Shown: positions 51,960-64,000, numbered from the stretch's first letter. The stretch: 64,000 nucleotides of DNA from Shinisaurus crocodilurus (GCA_021292165.1 CM037879.1:285484272-285548271); one strand, 5' to 3'. Made by a program: numbers and translations. Notes: generated from the letters alone by a model not told the origin.

Positions 51960-52480
51960 CCGACTGTGAATTGCTCAGCGTGCAGAACTCTTGCATAAGG
52001 TCGGGGGGGGGGGGAAGAAAGGGTTAACGGGTCCCACTTTAGCCCCTTTGGAGTTGCAGGGAGACCCCGTAGAAACGCGGTCGCTCCCGGGGGCGTCTTG
52101 GAGATCTTGCAAAGAATCTTTGGATGGGTTGTTCCAAAGAGAAATAAAAACGGGGGGAGGGTTAAGATTTGGAGGTGAAATTCCAGGTAGGAAAATCAAA
52201 GATATGGCAAGCTTGAGAAATATCTCACTGTGATATTTATATATATATTTTAAAAAAACAACGGTTGAGTTCTGCAGCGAAGAGTTTTTGGTTCGGCATG
52301 GCCCTTAAAGAGGTCTTTACACACAGACATATCCTCCTTCGTTCTTGACTTGGTGTAGCCCTCTGCTCTTTTCCCTCCCTGCGCGAGGGTGTTTGCATTC
52401 AGATTGACTTTTGCACGTTGGCCGGGGCGGTTGGTAGTGGAGTTTAAGGGCCTTTGGGTTTGTTTTTTTTTAATGTTCTT
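51960..52480. other. Repeat-free stretch
   Basis: A poly-G run (about 52002-52014) is followed by moderately G+C-rich sequence without a recognised repeat. It could hold an untranslated first exon of an upstream gene, but no coding frame supports that. Confidence 0.25.
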
Positions 52481-53059
52481 GCTTGCTTAATAGTTTATAG
52501 TGATAGATAATGGTAAAAGAAATAGGTATATTCAGTGGGGCTTTTAGGGGACTGGAGCAAGATGGTTAAGGAAAACAGCAAATGAAGCAGGATTTTAAAT
52601 AGCTATTTTGCTGCATTGTTATGCACCCATTTAATTAATATATTTTTACACCACTCAACCGCCAAAGCTCTTTGGGCGGTTCACTGCAGTTAAAACCATA
52701 AAATACCCCGTAAAGCACGCTATAAAAGCTTAGAACTACAGTATAAAATAGGAGTAAAACATACTTTCAATGCAAAGATTTTTAAAATAGAATAGATTTA
52801 AGATAGAAACGGAAATACTAAAATGCCTGGGAAAATAGGAAGGTCTTCGCTATGGGCTTTTGAATGTCCCCATAGCAATAACCAGGAATAAGTGCTTATT
52901 GTGTAGTATTAGGCTTGTTCTACTGTGTGTGTGGATGTGTGTTTGTAAGAAAACAGACACAACTAGAAACGGGAAGGATAATACTAAACTCTGTGTACAT
53001 AGACCAGGAAGCAGTATTACTGGAGTAGAAGCAGAGAGAATGGGGTGAGCATTAATAAG

Positions 53060-53460
53060 GCTTGTTAGGTGGGCATGCAGATCAGCCCTAACAGCCCAAG
53101 GCAGGATTTCTCTCCTGGCTTAAGAAATGCTTGCCCACAGCTCTGTTGGTGAGAATTTGTCACAAAGCTTCAGGAAATCTCTTGGCTGCCATAATGATGA
53201 AAACGGGATCTCCATACATTCAAATAGTTGGAACACATCTTGGAGAGCATCTAGTCTTAACTTTTTGCTCAATGCAGGATCTGCACTCCCTGGAACACAG
53301 CTACCCCATCCCTGAAGATGGCTGCCACCTCCTGAGGCACTGAACCGCTGTTTCCATTAGGAAGGCTCTTCTAGTGTTTACCTGAAATCTGCTTTCCTGC
53401 AATTTCTCACCATTGGTTCTAGGCCTGCCCCCTGGAACAAAAGAGCAACTCTATTCTGTC
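53060..53460 (-). mobile_element. LINE (CR1-like) fragment, minus strand
   Basis: 'ACCGCTGTTTCCATTAGGAA' and 'TTCTCACCATTGGTTCTAGG' with 'CCTGCCCCCTGGAACA' match the complement of old CR1-type 3' ends. Confidence 0.5.
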
Positions 53461-53515
53461 TTCTGCATTTCTATTCTGTCTTCTGCCTTTCAATTATTTG
53501 AAGAGTGCTGTCATG

Positions 53516-53744
53516 AGAGCAAGTGTTGCATAGTGGTTAGGGTGTTGGACTGGGACTCGGGAGACCTGGGTTCCAGTCCCCATTGGACCATGAAGTTCAC
53601 TGGGTGACTTTGGGCCAGTCACTGACTCAGCCTAACCAACCTCACAGGGTTTGTTGTGAAGATAAAATGGAGAGGAGGAGGAGGATTATGTAAGCCACCT
53701 TGGGTTCCTTGCCAGGAGATAACGTGTGATATAAATTGAATGAA
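53516..53744 (+). mobile_element. Sauria-type SINE
   Basis: 'GAGCAAGTGTTGCATAGTGG', 'GGGAGACCTGGGTTCCAGTC' and 'AAGCCACCTTGGGTTCCTTG'. Confidence 0.85.
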
Positions 53745-54519
53745 GAATGTCGCCTCTCAACTTCCTCTCTTAGCCAGCTTCTTTCTACCCTTCTTCGTGG
53801 TGTTAGGAATTTTGGATTTAGCTGAGTATTCGCCATCTTATTGTTACAGTATTTAGGAAGATGGCTGCCCTGTTAACTGTTTACAGGTGATTAATGCACA
53901 TCAAAGAATACAAAATAGTTTTATGTTGGTTCATGGGAAAAACCTTTGGATCAAATTTTCATTTAAAAAAAAATACAGTACTTGTATCACATCAAGATAT
54001 AATGCATGGCATAAGATAGATAAACACGTTTTCTTATAAAGGAGGACATTGCTAAAGATGTTAAGATCTCAATAGCTTAACAGGAAATCCTATCTCCTAA
54101 GCATGTCTTTTATTAAAAAACTTCTAGTCCTAATAATACAAAAAGAGAGCTTTTATAGAAGTACCAAGCTTACAATGTGGGTCCAAACGTGTTGTCCATC
54201 TGGCAGATAGATGGCACAAAACAACTTCATTTCAATACCAGAGCATGCTTACACAGTTTCTATGTAGAGATTGTCCCATGGCTAGCTAGGGATACCTAGC
54301 TATCCCATAATTAGGAATCAATGTTTTCTAAAAATGTTTCCTAAAATTAACGCACAAGACTTAAGCATGTACCGCTCAGGCTAGGTACAATTAATTTTGA
54401 ATTATATGCTTGAGAAAACAATATACAATTTGCTGATTATAAACCTAAGTATATAAATCCTTCTAGATACCAAGATTTGGATGCTTATACCTCATACAAT
54501 GTGTCTTGGTCATTAATTG

Positions 54520-54744
54520 AGAGCCAGTGTGGCGTAGTGGTGAGAGTGTTGGACTGGGACCCGGGAGATCCGGGTTCTAGTCCCCGCTCGGCCATGAAAC
54601 TCACTGGGTGACTTTGGGCCAGTCACTGACTCTCAGCCTAACCTACCTCACAGGGTTGTTGTGAGGATAAAATGGAAAGGAGGATTATGTAAACCGCCTA
54701 GGGTTCTTTGCAGGAAAAAGGGCAGGATGGAAATAGAGTACGTA
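54520..54744 (+). mobile_element. Sauria-type SINE
   Basis: 'GAGAGCCAGTGTGGCGTAGT', a B-box-like 'GATCCGGGTTCTAGTCC' and 'TTGTTGTGAGGATAAAATGG'. It is well preserved. Confidence 0.88.
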
Positions 54745-55299
54745 AGTGAAAGTTGAAGAACAGTTTTGAATTTTTTGTCATTAGTTTTCATCCTTTACCC
54801 AGAATTCATTGCAGTCCTTGTGTCTTCCCTTCAATATAACTTTTTAGTTTCTTGCATTTTTTGGCCAGTGCAGAATAGAACAGAACTATTACTTATGATC
54901 TGGATGCTATACTGTAGCCTTGAGCCTACATTTTTAAACTTATTAGCAGCTGTCGCACTGCTAGCTCATGTTCAGCCTATGCTCAACTATGACACTTCGA
55001 TCCTTTGCACATATACTGCTGCCCAAGTGAGGTTTCCCTGCTCCTACTTGCGCTTTATGGGGATGGGGAGTTGTACCTAAATGCAAGACTAGATTTATCT
55101 CTGTTGAATTTCACCTTGTTCTTGGTGCCCAGTGTTCCATCCTGGAAAGAAAAAAAGCTTGTTTTGGAGCTCCCCTCCTAACAGGATAATGCTCAAGGCA
55201 CAAGAGCTGAGGAAATAGACGGTCACACACAAGAGAAAATTATATGTAGAAGAATTATGCTTCATAAATGGCACATTAGCTCATATATTTATGAATATG

Positions 55300-55495
55300 A
55301 TGCATCATCTTATTTTAATCTTGTAGTTTTTAACTGTTCTTGTAACTGCTGCTGCTAGCTCTGCTGTTTGTTTTTAATCTGTGGTTTTAAATTTTATATT
55401 TATTTTATATTGAATTTATGGTTTTAACTGTTGGAAACTGCCCAGAGAGCTTTGGCTGTTGGGCGGTATAAAAACGTATTAAATAAATAAGCAAA
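55300..55495 (+). mobile_element. LINE 3' tail
   Basis: 'AACTGCCCAGAGAGCTTTGG', 'CTGTTGGGCGGTATAAAAAC' and an AATAAATAA tail. A minus-strand relative lies at 55700-55790, another at 52640-52700. Confidence 0.65.
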
Positions 55496-55699
55496 TATTT
55501 TCAGACCAAACAATCATACATGTATTATCACAAATTATAACCATAAATGAACAAAGTCAAACCATAACAAATGACATATAACACATTACTCACAAAGTAT
55601 ACTAAGAACCAAAAAACAGACAAGTTGTACCGGTTACAGATCTTGTTTCATTGCTTCATCAGCCCATAAATTGTGTTTTAATTTATAATACTGGGCCCT

Positions 55700-55800
55700 T
55701 ATTTATTTATTTCATTTTTATACCGCCCAATAGCTGAAGCTCTCTGGGCAGTTTACAGCAATTAACAAGACAGTCCCTGCCCGCAGGCTTACAATCTTAA
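55700..55800 (-). mobile_element. LINE 3' tail, minus strand
   Basis: (TTTA)n followed by 'TATACCGCCCAATAGCTGAA' and 'GCTCTCTGGGCAGTTTACAG'. Confidence 0.65.
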
Positions 55801-56094
55801 AAAAGACACGACATACAAGGAAAAAGGAATGGGGAGGGAAGAAGGGGAAAATCAAGTCCGTTCTCTTATACCATTTCCAATACGTTGTCCTAGTCTAGAA
55901 CAGCAGTGCCTGTAGCTGTCATGACTCTCCTAGTGTGAACCAGGTCACTAACTCATTAAGGCCACGTGTAATGACAACCCATGGTTTAAACCATCTATGG
56001 TCTGTCATGCATGAGTGCTGCCTCCCACGCACCCATCACTTTGGCTTTGGGTCAACTGCTGGGTTGATTAGCCCTTATCAGTCTGGGTTCACAC

Positions 56095-56932
56095 CAGGGC
56101 CGGTGCTACCATTAGGCGAACTAGGCTGCTGCCTAGAGCGCCAGGCTAAATGGGGACGCCAGAAACGCGGGGAAGGGGAGGCGAAAGAAGCGCACCCCTC
56201 CCTCCCTCCCTCCCCACCACCTCAGGGCTCCGTCTCCAAGGTGAAGCTTCAGGCAGGCTCGTCCTCACAACCAGCATCAAAGGAGGCAGAGAAGGCGACA
56301 GGCTGGAGGAGGCAGAGGCAGGCAGGGGCCAATGATGGGAGGCTGGTGGGCGAAGGGAAGGATGCACCTGCAAACACCCCCTTCGCCTTCCCGGGCAGGG
56401 GCCAATGATGGGAGGCTGGTGGGCAAAATCTCCCCTTCCTTCCAGCCAGTCTAATTTTTCTTCCTTCCTCTTAATCTGTTCTCTTTTCCCCTTCTCCAAT
56501 GGTCTACTTCAGTTCATTTTGTGTTCCTCTTTCTTTCCTTTTTCATCAGTCCTCCCCCCCCTCTTCCCCCCTTAATCTTTTTAAAAAATAATCTTTCTGT
56601 GGTTTCTTTTCTCCTTTGCGCACACACATGCCCCTTTCCTCTTCCTTTCCTCCCTTCTTTCGCTGCCTCCCCCCTCTTCCTTCCTTCCTTCCTTCCTTCC
56701 CCCTCTTCCTTCCTTCGTTCCTTCCTTCTTTTCGCCCTCCCTCCTTCACCCACGCTCCAAAACTGCTCCGTATCAGCCGGGGTGCCTCGCTTTGCCTCCA
56801 GCAGTGCTTAACCGTACAGGTCAGGTCTACTCCCACAGTAAGCTCGGAGGGAGGGAGGGCTCAAGCTGGAAGGGGGGGGGCGCTAAATATCTGATTTTGC
56901 CTAGGGCGCCAAACTGCCTTGCACCGGTCCTG
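56095..56932. mobile_element. 838-bp non-autonomous hAT with perfect 8-bp duplication
   Basis: The ends CAGGGCCGGTGC and GCACCGGTCCTG are inverted repeats (11 of 12). GTTCACAC flanks both sides (56087-56094 and 56933-56940). The inside is low complexity, with an imperfect direct repeat of 'GGGGCCAATGATGGGAGGCT' at 56327 and 56399 and long CTTCC-type runs. No transposase. Confidence 0.92.
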
Positions 56933-57349
56933 GTTCACACATCACGCCCCACAACCTACAAATGAGCAAATTGTAGGTTGTTGATTAAAAGTAGAAGTGG
57001 CTTGTGCTCATTCTGGCCCAGCCATCCCCAAAAGCCCATGGTTTGTTTAACCCAAGGGCTGTCATTACGTCTAAACTGCCCCTTGTGCCTTGAGCATTAT
57101 CCTGTTAACTGTTCTAGCCTGTCAGATGTCATTTTGCCTCCTGCCTAGAAGACACTGTCCTCAAGACACTGGATTGCCGAACACTGTTTTCAATGCCCAT
57201 GCTCACTTTCCTTGCATGCAGGTTCTTAGAGCAGTCAATTCTGCGCCATATACCAGAGCGTACAGGTGTAGAATAGAGAACATTGGAGTTTGAAAATCAT
57301 ACTGTGTCCTGCTAGTGGGTTTCCCAGAGGCAACTGATTGGCCACTGAA

Positions 57350-57660
57350 AAACAGGGTGATCTCTGCACTCTTCGGGGAGGCCCCCTTCACCAGCATCAC
57401 AGGCATGCTTGATGAGAATGCAGCAAAGGGCCTTCTTGGTGGCTGCCCCAAGGCTCTGGAAGTCCCTTCCCCAGGGAGGATAGAGTGGCACCCGCCTTGT
57501 TATGTTTCCGGAGGCAGGCAAAAACGTCTTTGTTCTGGCAGGCCTTTGGGAGAAGTCTGGACCTGTGAGAATGTGATGGATTAGCACTGCTTTTTAATTG
57601 TGTAAGTTGTAATGTTGTAAAGCCGCCTTGAGTCCTAGTGTACTGGGAAAACAGGACATT
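57350..57660 (+). mobile_element. L2-type LINE remnant
   Basis: 'GGGCCTTCTTGGTGGCTGCC' and 'GGCTCTGGAAGTCCCTTCCC' with 'AAAGCCGCCTTGAGTCCTAG' match decayed L2 ORF2 and 3' UTR. Confidence 0.65.
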
Positions 57661-57852
57661 ATAATAATAGCAAAACCGATCTAATCAAAACTGCAAATAT
57701 TCAGTAGCCCTAAGATAAGAGTGTCCATGGCAGCCCTGACCTGGGTCCTGGAGCGATCTTGCGAAACATAATTAGATCAGTGTGCAGGTGTTAAGATGGG
57801 AAACTTCCCAATGTTGCTGCACATGCTTATTGTTGTGACGGACCCTCACTAA

Positions 57853-58025
57853 GACATGAAGCTGCCCAAGACCAGAGTCAGACCATTGGTCCATCTAGCC
57901 CAGTATTGTCCATGCTGAGTTGCAGCCCTACCGGGAGATGCCGGAGATGGGACTTGGCATTCTGCATTCTGCATGCAAAGCATGTGCTCTGTCCCGATGA
58001 GATGCAGCCCCTTCCACTCTGGCAA
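57853..58025 (-). mobile_element. tRNA-derived SINE, second family
   Basis: The plus strand has 'GACCATTGGTCCATCTAGCC', 'GGGAGATGCCGGAGATGGGA' and 'TGCATGCAAAGCATGTGCTC'. The last is the complement of a tRNA-like head with anticodon-arm and A-box features. It differs from the Sauria SINEs. Confidence 0.65.
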
Positions 58026-58189
58026 TGAGTTGCCCAAATCTCATTGTTTTAGCCTTGAAAATGGGTATTGAGGCCACCTCAGAATCTGTGTTTTTGTTAA
58101 GTCAGGTATATGGCACCCTTTTGTGCCTTCGAAACGTTAAAGCTGTATTTAAAAACCCAAGTTTTGCGCTAAGGTGATCACGAGGAGGT

Positions 58190-58735
58190 AGTGGCATTAC
58201 ATTTCCAGATGCATCTGGTTATCCTTGGACCCATTTCAGTTGCTTTCAGCCAGGATAATGGTACCGAGACTGTTCAGGTCACCTTGGTGGATGTGACCTA
58301 CGGTGGGAACTGGATGTGGGAAGTGTTGACCCTATTAGTTTTTCTTGGACCTCTCAGCGGATTTCAATAACAGCAACCATGGTACCCTTCTGGACCATCT
58401 GGTGAGGCTGGGTTTTGTCGGTGCTGTTTTGCAGTGGTTCTACTCCTTCCTGTCAGTCCCTGTCCAGAAGGTGCTGCTCGGGGGATAGCTGTTCGACTCC
58501 ATGGCCATTGGCATGTGGTATCCCCAGTATTGTTTTAACAGCTACATCAAACAGCTGAGAGAGGTCTTTTGGAGCAAGGTGCCACCAATATGCTATTGAC
58601 ATCAAGCTCTTGCTTTTTGTCACATAACACCAAGGAAGCAGCTGAAACCCTTGAACGTTGCTTGTGTTCAATAATGGGCTGGATGAGGGTGAATAAGCAG
58701 AAGTTAAATTCAGACAAGACTAGAGGTGGGTGTTA
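58190..58735 (+). mobile_element. L2-clade LINE reverse transcriptase fragment
   Basis: With stops and shifts it reads 'WFYSFLSVPVQKVLLGG', a decayed 'GIPQ' region and 'ATNMLLTSSSCFLSHN', plus 'EAAETLERCLCSIMGWMRVN'. This is the palm to thumb part of an L2 reverse transcriptase. The YADD box is degraded. Confidence 0.7.
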
Positions 58736-59109
58736 GTCAGTAGAAAGCCTGATCTTCATTATCCCGTAATCCTTCCACGGGTATATCCAGGGGCAGCGGC
58801 GGCTCTTTTCTGTTCAATGCTGTTAGGTCCAAATTCATCCTACAGGAATTTTAGGTTTCAGCATTGCTAAACTGTGCCCTTCCGTGGTATTTTGTGATGG
58901 AAAGAGAGATCTTTTGGTGGATTTTTCTCAACATCTTCATTATCTCGTAATCACGAATACGACACCACAGGATGGCCACGAGGAGGGATTGGGAAGGCAG
59001 TCACGACTCACGCTTTCGTTCGGGAAGAGCCCAAAAAACGAAAGAGGCCATGGGCGGGGAGACCTGGTCTCAAAAGAGGCTCCCAGCTCCCCGCCCGCCC
59101 TGCTGCAGC

Positions 59110-59400
59110 CCTGCTTGCAGTTTAACGCATTTAGCTTGTTAATAAAAGCCATAGAATCCTGTATATAAGATGGAATTGGTATAAACTGCTTCAAAAATAG
59201 TCTACATGTGGCCTGGAGGTGAATTTTGGGCAAAGTATAGAAAATTTGTACCCTATGCTTGTTCAGTAAAAATCTATATTCCTCTCTAGTAGTGTAACCC
59301 CCAAATCCTCCTTCAGGATAAACTTGAAATTCCCGTACAATATTATTCATGGGATTATTCAAACACTTGCATATGCTAATTTATTGGATAGTTGGCACAA
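59110..59400 (-). mobile_element. Penelope-like element reverse transcriptase fragment
   Basis: The minus strand reads 'GYTTREEYRFLLNKHRVQ', 'FYTLPKIH' and 'PSYIQDSMAFINKLN'. FYxLPKIHK and PSYIxD are Penelope-like reverse transcriptase motifs. Between them a frameshift hides the expected PPGRPI block ('CCT CCA GGC' appears in another frame). Confidence 0.7.
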
Positions 59401-59689
59401 GACTTCATTTTTATAATTACACCAGGGTGGGGCAACTTTGGGGGGCATTTTCAGGCCCCCAGGGGCTGCAGTCCTGCCCCCCCGAATTCTGTGGGGTAGG
59501 GGTGTCCCCCCAATAGGTAGTTTCATGTCATTGAAATTCGGTGGCAAACTGCTATGGAGAGTTAAGTAGGTCAAGCTGAGTTCATTCTCAAGTTAAATTG
59601 GACTTCTTTTTTACTACTCTGTACCCTCCGGGTCTTGCACATGGAATGCTGAGCTCTTTCTCCCCCCCCCCCTAAAATTTGGTTCAACT

Positions 59690-59770
59690 TGCAGTCCTAC
59701 ACGTACCCTGAGAGTAAGCCCATTGCACATAGTGGGACCTACTTCTGAGTAAACATGCATAGGATTGGAT
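59690..59770 (+). repeat. Old dispersed repeat
   Basis: 'GAGAGTAAGCCCATTGCACA' and 'CTTCTGAGTAAACATGCATA' with 'GGATTGGATTG' belong to a family common in squamates, also traced near 46740-46815. Confidence 0.5.
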
Positions 59771-60900
59771 TGGACTAGGAATTCGAATGGTGTGATTTTT
59801 GGTTGCATTTTGCAAGGCTTCTCCCCTTGCAAACATGGGATGTTTCTCTTGCCCCCTGGAAAACAGGAGGGGGAAGAGGGCTGGGATCAGAGCGACCCTT
59901 CAAGGGAGGGACCTTATCTATGGGATTCACCTGTAGCCCTGAAGGGGAAAGTCCCTTTCGCCCTTTGCCCATGCCTTCTCAGGAAGGGACACTTGGAAGC
60001 AGCCATCATCTCCCTAAAGACACCCATTCAACAAATGGGGTAAATGCAGCAAGTTTAGGTCGTTAAGTGCTGCTACTTACATCAGCAGTCAACCCCCAAA
60101 AGTATTTCCCTTTTAGGGCAAGGAGTTACATTTTTCACTCCTGGCTGGCAGGGATCAGATAAAAATAAGTTGGGTCCTTCATCTGGGAAATGAGGCGTTG
60201 GGACTTGGGAGCCTCTCGTTTTCTGGCTTCTCATATTTCCCCTGTAGCCATTCCAAAGGCCAAAGCTTCTCATGGCCTGCTCTCCTTCTAGGCCCTCCTG
60301 ATGTAGGTAAGTGAGGGCCGAGGGGAATATCAGTCAGAGGTGATCAGAGCAATTCCCTCGTCCTCCATTTCCAGTAACTGGCCTGAATTGCTCTTTGTCT
60401 CCCTGTTCCTGAGGGCTACTCCCATCTCCCATCTGAGGCTTCTCCCAGAGATCCCTTCTCCGCCTTCTCTCCACACATGTATGCCTTTGTGTTCTTCTTT
60501 CCCTCTGCTAGGCAGCCATCTCATCACTTTCCTCTTGGTCCAGCCTTCTCCTGGCTCGGCTTTTCCTTCTTCCTCCTGTCCCCACCACACCTGTGCTACT
60601 CTTTTCCCTTTTCAACTGTTGTCTCTGCCCCATCCTGCCTGATAAGCTGCAGTGTCTCTGGCCAGCCGGGCTGATCAGTTGTCTCAATTTGTCTCATGCA
60701 GCCATCGTCCTTGTTGGAGCCTTGAGGAGCCCGTGAGTCCTAGCGGTTCCCCACACCCCTGATGGGCCCTTCTTTCATTTGGCTCCGTGCTTCAAAAAAA
60801 GACCAAGTCAGACCGATATAGCTGCCCTGTCGAATTCGAGGGCCATGAAATGGCTATCTAGAATTAAATTTCCATTTAAAGAAGAAAAATACCGTACTTG
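59771..60900. other. Sequence without recognised gene or repeat
   Basis: Open frames on both strands here do not show domains or exon borders I trust. Confidence 0.35.
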
Positions 60901-60904
60901 TTTT

Positions 60905-61495
60905 TTTTTATATGAAATGGGACCAACGCGTAGCCTTTACTCGGCTCCGATCTGAGTTGATGGATACAATGATGCTACCGGGTAGATTCCAAGATATTCC
61001 AGTGAAAGATAGATCATGTATATGTGGCAACTCTGCAATAGAAGATTTTGCACACTATTGAATGTCGTTTAAATAAAAAATGTAGAGAACATTTATCTTT
61101 ATTTCCGATACGCATGAGAAACTGGACAGTGAGGGATAAATTGTTATTTCTCTCATGTGGTTCAAACTACTTTGTGTCCCAGAGAGTTGCCCTCTTTGCT
61201 CTCAGAGCAGCCAGCATAAGGAAAAAAGAACTGGGAAAATGCATCGGCTAATAGATTTTATTAAATGTTTTAACATGCAAGGGGTTGTATATTGGTTTTA
61301 TCAACTGTTAGTTGCAAACTATATTGTATGTATTATATACCGTTTGACAATCTTAATGTAAAGTTTTAAATTTTAATATGATATTCCTAATTATAACACA
61401 TGGCTTTTAATTTTAAAGTAAAGTTTTCTTTCCAATGTTTTTGTTTTTTGAAATGGTCGGAAGACTTGCTGAATAAAGTTATTCATTCATTCAAA
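60905..61495 (+). mobile_element. LINE 3' end with (ATTC)n tail
   Basis: The decayed frame has 'DRSCICGNSAIEDFAHY', a Cys-Cys-His motif typical of LINE ORF2 C-termini. An A/T-rich 3' UTR and 'AATAAAGTTATTCATTCATT' follow. The clade is not certain. Confidence 0.5.
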
Positions 61496-61499
61496 AAAA

Positions 61500-64000
61500 G
61501 ACCACGAGGAATGTGAGTACGTGGTATCTGTATCACTACTGTCTCCGGCTGCACAATGCCAGTCTGCTAGATACTATGGAACTTTTGTTGAAATTTCTTT
61601 TTCAGCCTGAGGTGTACGTTCTGTTAAGAGGGAACTTTCATGTATAGACGCTTTTTATTTTTTTAATCGAAGGATGGCAGTTTGTGTTGTGTGTCTCTGT
61701 ATTTGCTCTGTCTCTTGTTTCTCCATCTGTTCATCTACAGTCTTTTGTAATTGAGAATTCACTCTGGTCTGGATGAGGTGTCAGTGATGAGAATCAGAAA
61801 ATCCTGTGAGCATTTATTCAGACTAGAATACCATTTATTATCTTTATACATAACTGTGTATTGTCCCAAGCCAAGTGACGGCAACACAGGGCAGATGCGT
61901 GTGCAGCATCTTCTGGATGCAACAGGGAGGAAGTGATTGAAGCAAACTTGGAAAGCGAGTGACTGCTTGGGGAATGGAAGGGGGGTGGGTGGTTGAGTCG
62001 AGACAAGTTGTTGGGATTTAACTGGGCCACATTTATTTACATTCAATGACCTGCAAAGGGATGGAGTGTGGGTTACCCTAATCCGGCCACTCTGGCCGGT
62101 AAAACTGTACAAGTGGGCGAAGCATCCCAAATTGGAAGGTGGCGATGCTTGTCACCCCCGGCCCAATTTTACACTTTATAGTGTTGGGACACCTTTGTTG
62201 CGACGCCTCCTCTCAGAGTCTCAAGACAACAAGCTTGGCGAGGAACAAAGGCACATCACAAGTGATCCTGATCCCCAGCAAACTGAGTCTAATGACCCAT
62301 CCATGTGAGGCCTCTGGAATTCGCCTGTCACCCAAATGGGTGCCAGGGATGCTCACCGAACCCTATCAGTTCCCTAACCCGCACATACCCACCTACTGGC
62401 CAAATGTGACTGAATTGGATCACAATATACAAGGAGTGCACAAAAAACACCCCCCCTAATCTTGCAACAGTGTGGAGTAGGCGAAACACACACACACCTC
62501 CCTAGGCCAATTGAATTTGAGAGATGAGCCAAAATTACTACTCGGCTCCGTAACAGGCGACCAGATGAGCCCCTACTGTGTACAGGGAGGAGGGAGGGAG
62601 CTGTGCAAAGGACAAAGAGGTTGTGGGTGGGGCTGCCAGGCCTAATATCGACCCCAGCAGCCCCGCCCCGCCCATCTACCTGACCGCCCACAGCCGTGCG
62701 TATTTCGGGGGAAGGGCCTTACTGTGGGTTTTTACTATGCAGATGGAAAATATTAGCTTAGCTTACGCCTCCATTCTCATGCGTGTGAGATTTAAAGCAT
62801 TGGCTCCTGAAATTAAATCTACACTATATCCCCCCTCTTCAGAGTGGAAAATAAGGAAACGTGGGAAGAAGGCTGTTAGGCCTCTTCTTCATCCCAGTAG
62901 CATTAGCAATCTTGGATTCACCCTTTTTGCTCCTTTAAAAGTATCAGGCAACAGACGATTTGGAAGTAAGAAAAATAAAACGTTTTACTTGCACATCAAC
63001 AAGCAACAGTAAAAGAGTACAAGGCACGTATGAAATATAACTTGTTAGGCTTCTACTTTCTGCATTCTTGAGTTCCTAGAATTGAGTCTTAGCTCCCTTT
63101 TGTTTTTAGCCCCTTTGACTCCTCACCAGAATGAAAGGTGGGTATAACCTCACTGAGTCCTCTCTAGGAATAGTTCAGGGACTCTGTGGGTCTTAACCAT
63201 TTGATAGCATTTTGGCTGTGTATCTCCCACCCTACCCACACCTGCTGAGAAATTGCCCCTCAGACCTATAATCCATTGCCTGTGTTCTTTGTGTCTTATA
63301 TAGTACCCCTGTGTGCCTCAATCGATAAACTTAAATGTGTATTTGTATTTTTATATTTTGGCTTGTTATGGGAGATGCCATACAGGAGATGAACCTCCTA
63401 AATGGTTAGAAGGGTTAAAAAAAAAAAAATATCCATTCCAAAAGCTTTTGGAAATAACTTCCCTCCAGGTGGGTAGCATTTCGTTTTTTCCAGTATGGGA
63501 GATGCCACACAGGAGAGAAATGATGGAAGTGTTCAGGTGAGCAGAAGCAGGAACGAAAATGTCTTGGAGGAAAACTATCTCTGCTTCCTTTAGGGATAAG
63601 CTTTTTATTACTAAAAACATACTGCAAATTAAAATCTGTATTTACAAAACCGCCCATGAAAATGCATCACCAGAAAACCATTCTTCACAAGCTTACTAAT
63701 ACAATAATACAAACTATTTTAACTGTTAACACATAGTGTTTATCCTTGCTCTAGGAAGAATAAATTTTGGTAAAACCAAGTCATTCCACTTCCCTTCAAG
63801 TAATTGGGGCTGCCCTTCCAAGGCCAGAACTTGGAATCATGAGAAGGTGAAGCGGTAGCACCGCCTCCCCCAACATTACATGCTGCCAATCTGGTGGGGG
63901 CAGCAACACTGCATGACCAGCCGGATCCTGTTTGCTCCGTATGAAACAAGCTCAAGATGGTGACGGAGGAGGATGCTTTTCTTGGAGCTCTGAGTTTGTT
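61500..64000. other. Sequence without recognised gene
   Basis: Only weak signals are seen. One is a 25-base phrase 'TATGGGAGATGCCA(T/C)ACAGG' repeated at about 63366 and 63493. The others are a (CA) run near 62488 and A/T-rich stretches. No exon was recognised. Confidence 0.4.

Noticed and set aside
56500..56850. Overlapping low-complexity open frames on both strands
   Set aside because: They are by-products of CTTCC-type tracts inside the 56095-56932 hAT element.
63366..63520. Repeated 'TATGGGAGATGCC' phrase as a zinc-finger-type coding repeat
   Set aside because: Only two units, about 127 bases apart, with stops between them; no Cys/His pattern.
40500..64000. Search for RBM17 or other expected neighbours upstream of IL2RA
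   Set aside because: No exon of SPF45/RBM17 type was recognised; every longer frame is explained by repeats or shows no domain.
1..64000. CRISPR arrays, bacterial operons, tRNA or intact rRNA genes
   Set aside because: None seen. The tRNA- and 5S-like sequences are SINE heads, and the tandem repeats are microsatellites.

Overview
The window looks like nuclear DNA of a squamate reptile, most likely a lizard. It carries many tRNA-derived SINEs of the Sauria type, CR1 and L2 LINE 3' ends on both strands, Penelope-like debris and many non-autonomous hAT elements. It also carries exons of one vertebrate immune-receptor gene. Nothing bacterial is present. All family names rest on motif recognition, because no search could be run.

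Layout. (1) 1-3977 is the 3' half of an endogenous retrovirus: the integrase end of pol, three small open frames between pol and env, an uninterrupted gamma-type env, a polypurine tract and a 3' LTR. (2) 3978-13690 is a head-to-tail array of a long retroelement: a 3' remnant, copy A (4204-8881) and copy B (8882-13690). Each copy encodes one very long ORF1-like protein (coiled coil, acidic stretch, unrecognised helical domain, RRM-like domain, three CCHC zinc knuckles, charged tail) and no reverse transcriptase. Every copy ends in AATAAA plus a telomere-like (CCTAAA)n tract, and the next copy starts directly after it. The retrovirus sits in the 3' tail of the first copy. (3) 13692-13916 is the C-terminal coding end of an ENDOD1-like nuclease, joined directly to the array. 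(4) About 21.2-40.1 kb on the minus strand is an interleukin-2 receptor alpha (IL2RA/CD25)-like gene. Its signal-peptide exon is at 40006-40081, sushi exon 1 at 35436-35624, sushi exon 2 at 26022-26282 and a candidate transmembrane exon at 21220-21286. All junctions are phase 1, and the introns are full of transposons. (5) 40.2-64 kb is repeat-rich sequence with no gene I could recognise.

The transposons are heavily nested. A 2.6-kb hAT-like element with a perfect 8-bp target duplication splits an LTR. A SINE sits inside a palindromic hAT MITE. A 5S-rRNA-derived SINE interrupts a Sauria SINE. The strongest candidates for something undescribed are the ORF1-only tandem retroelement with telomere-like junctions and the set of extra ORFs in the retrovirus.
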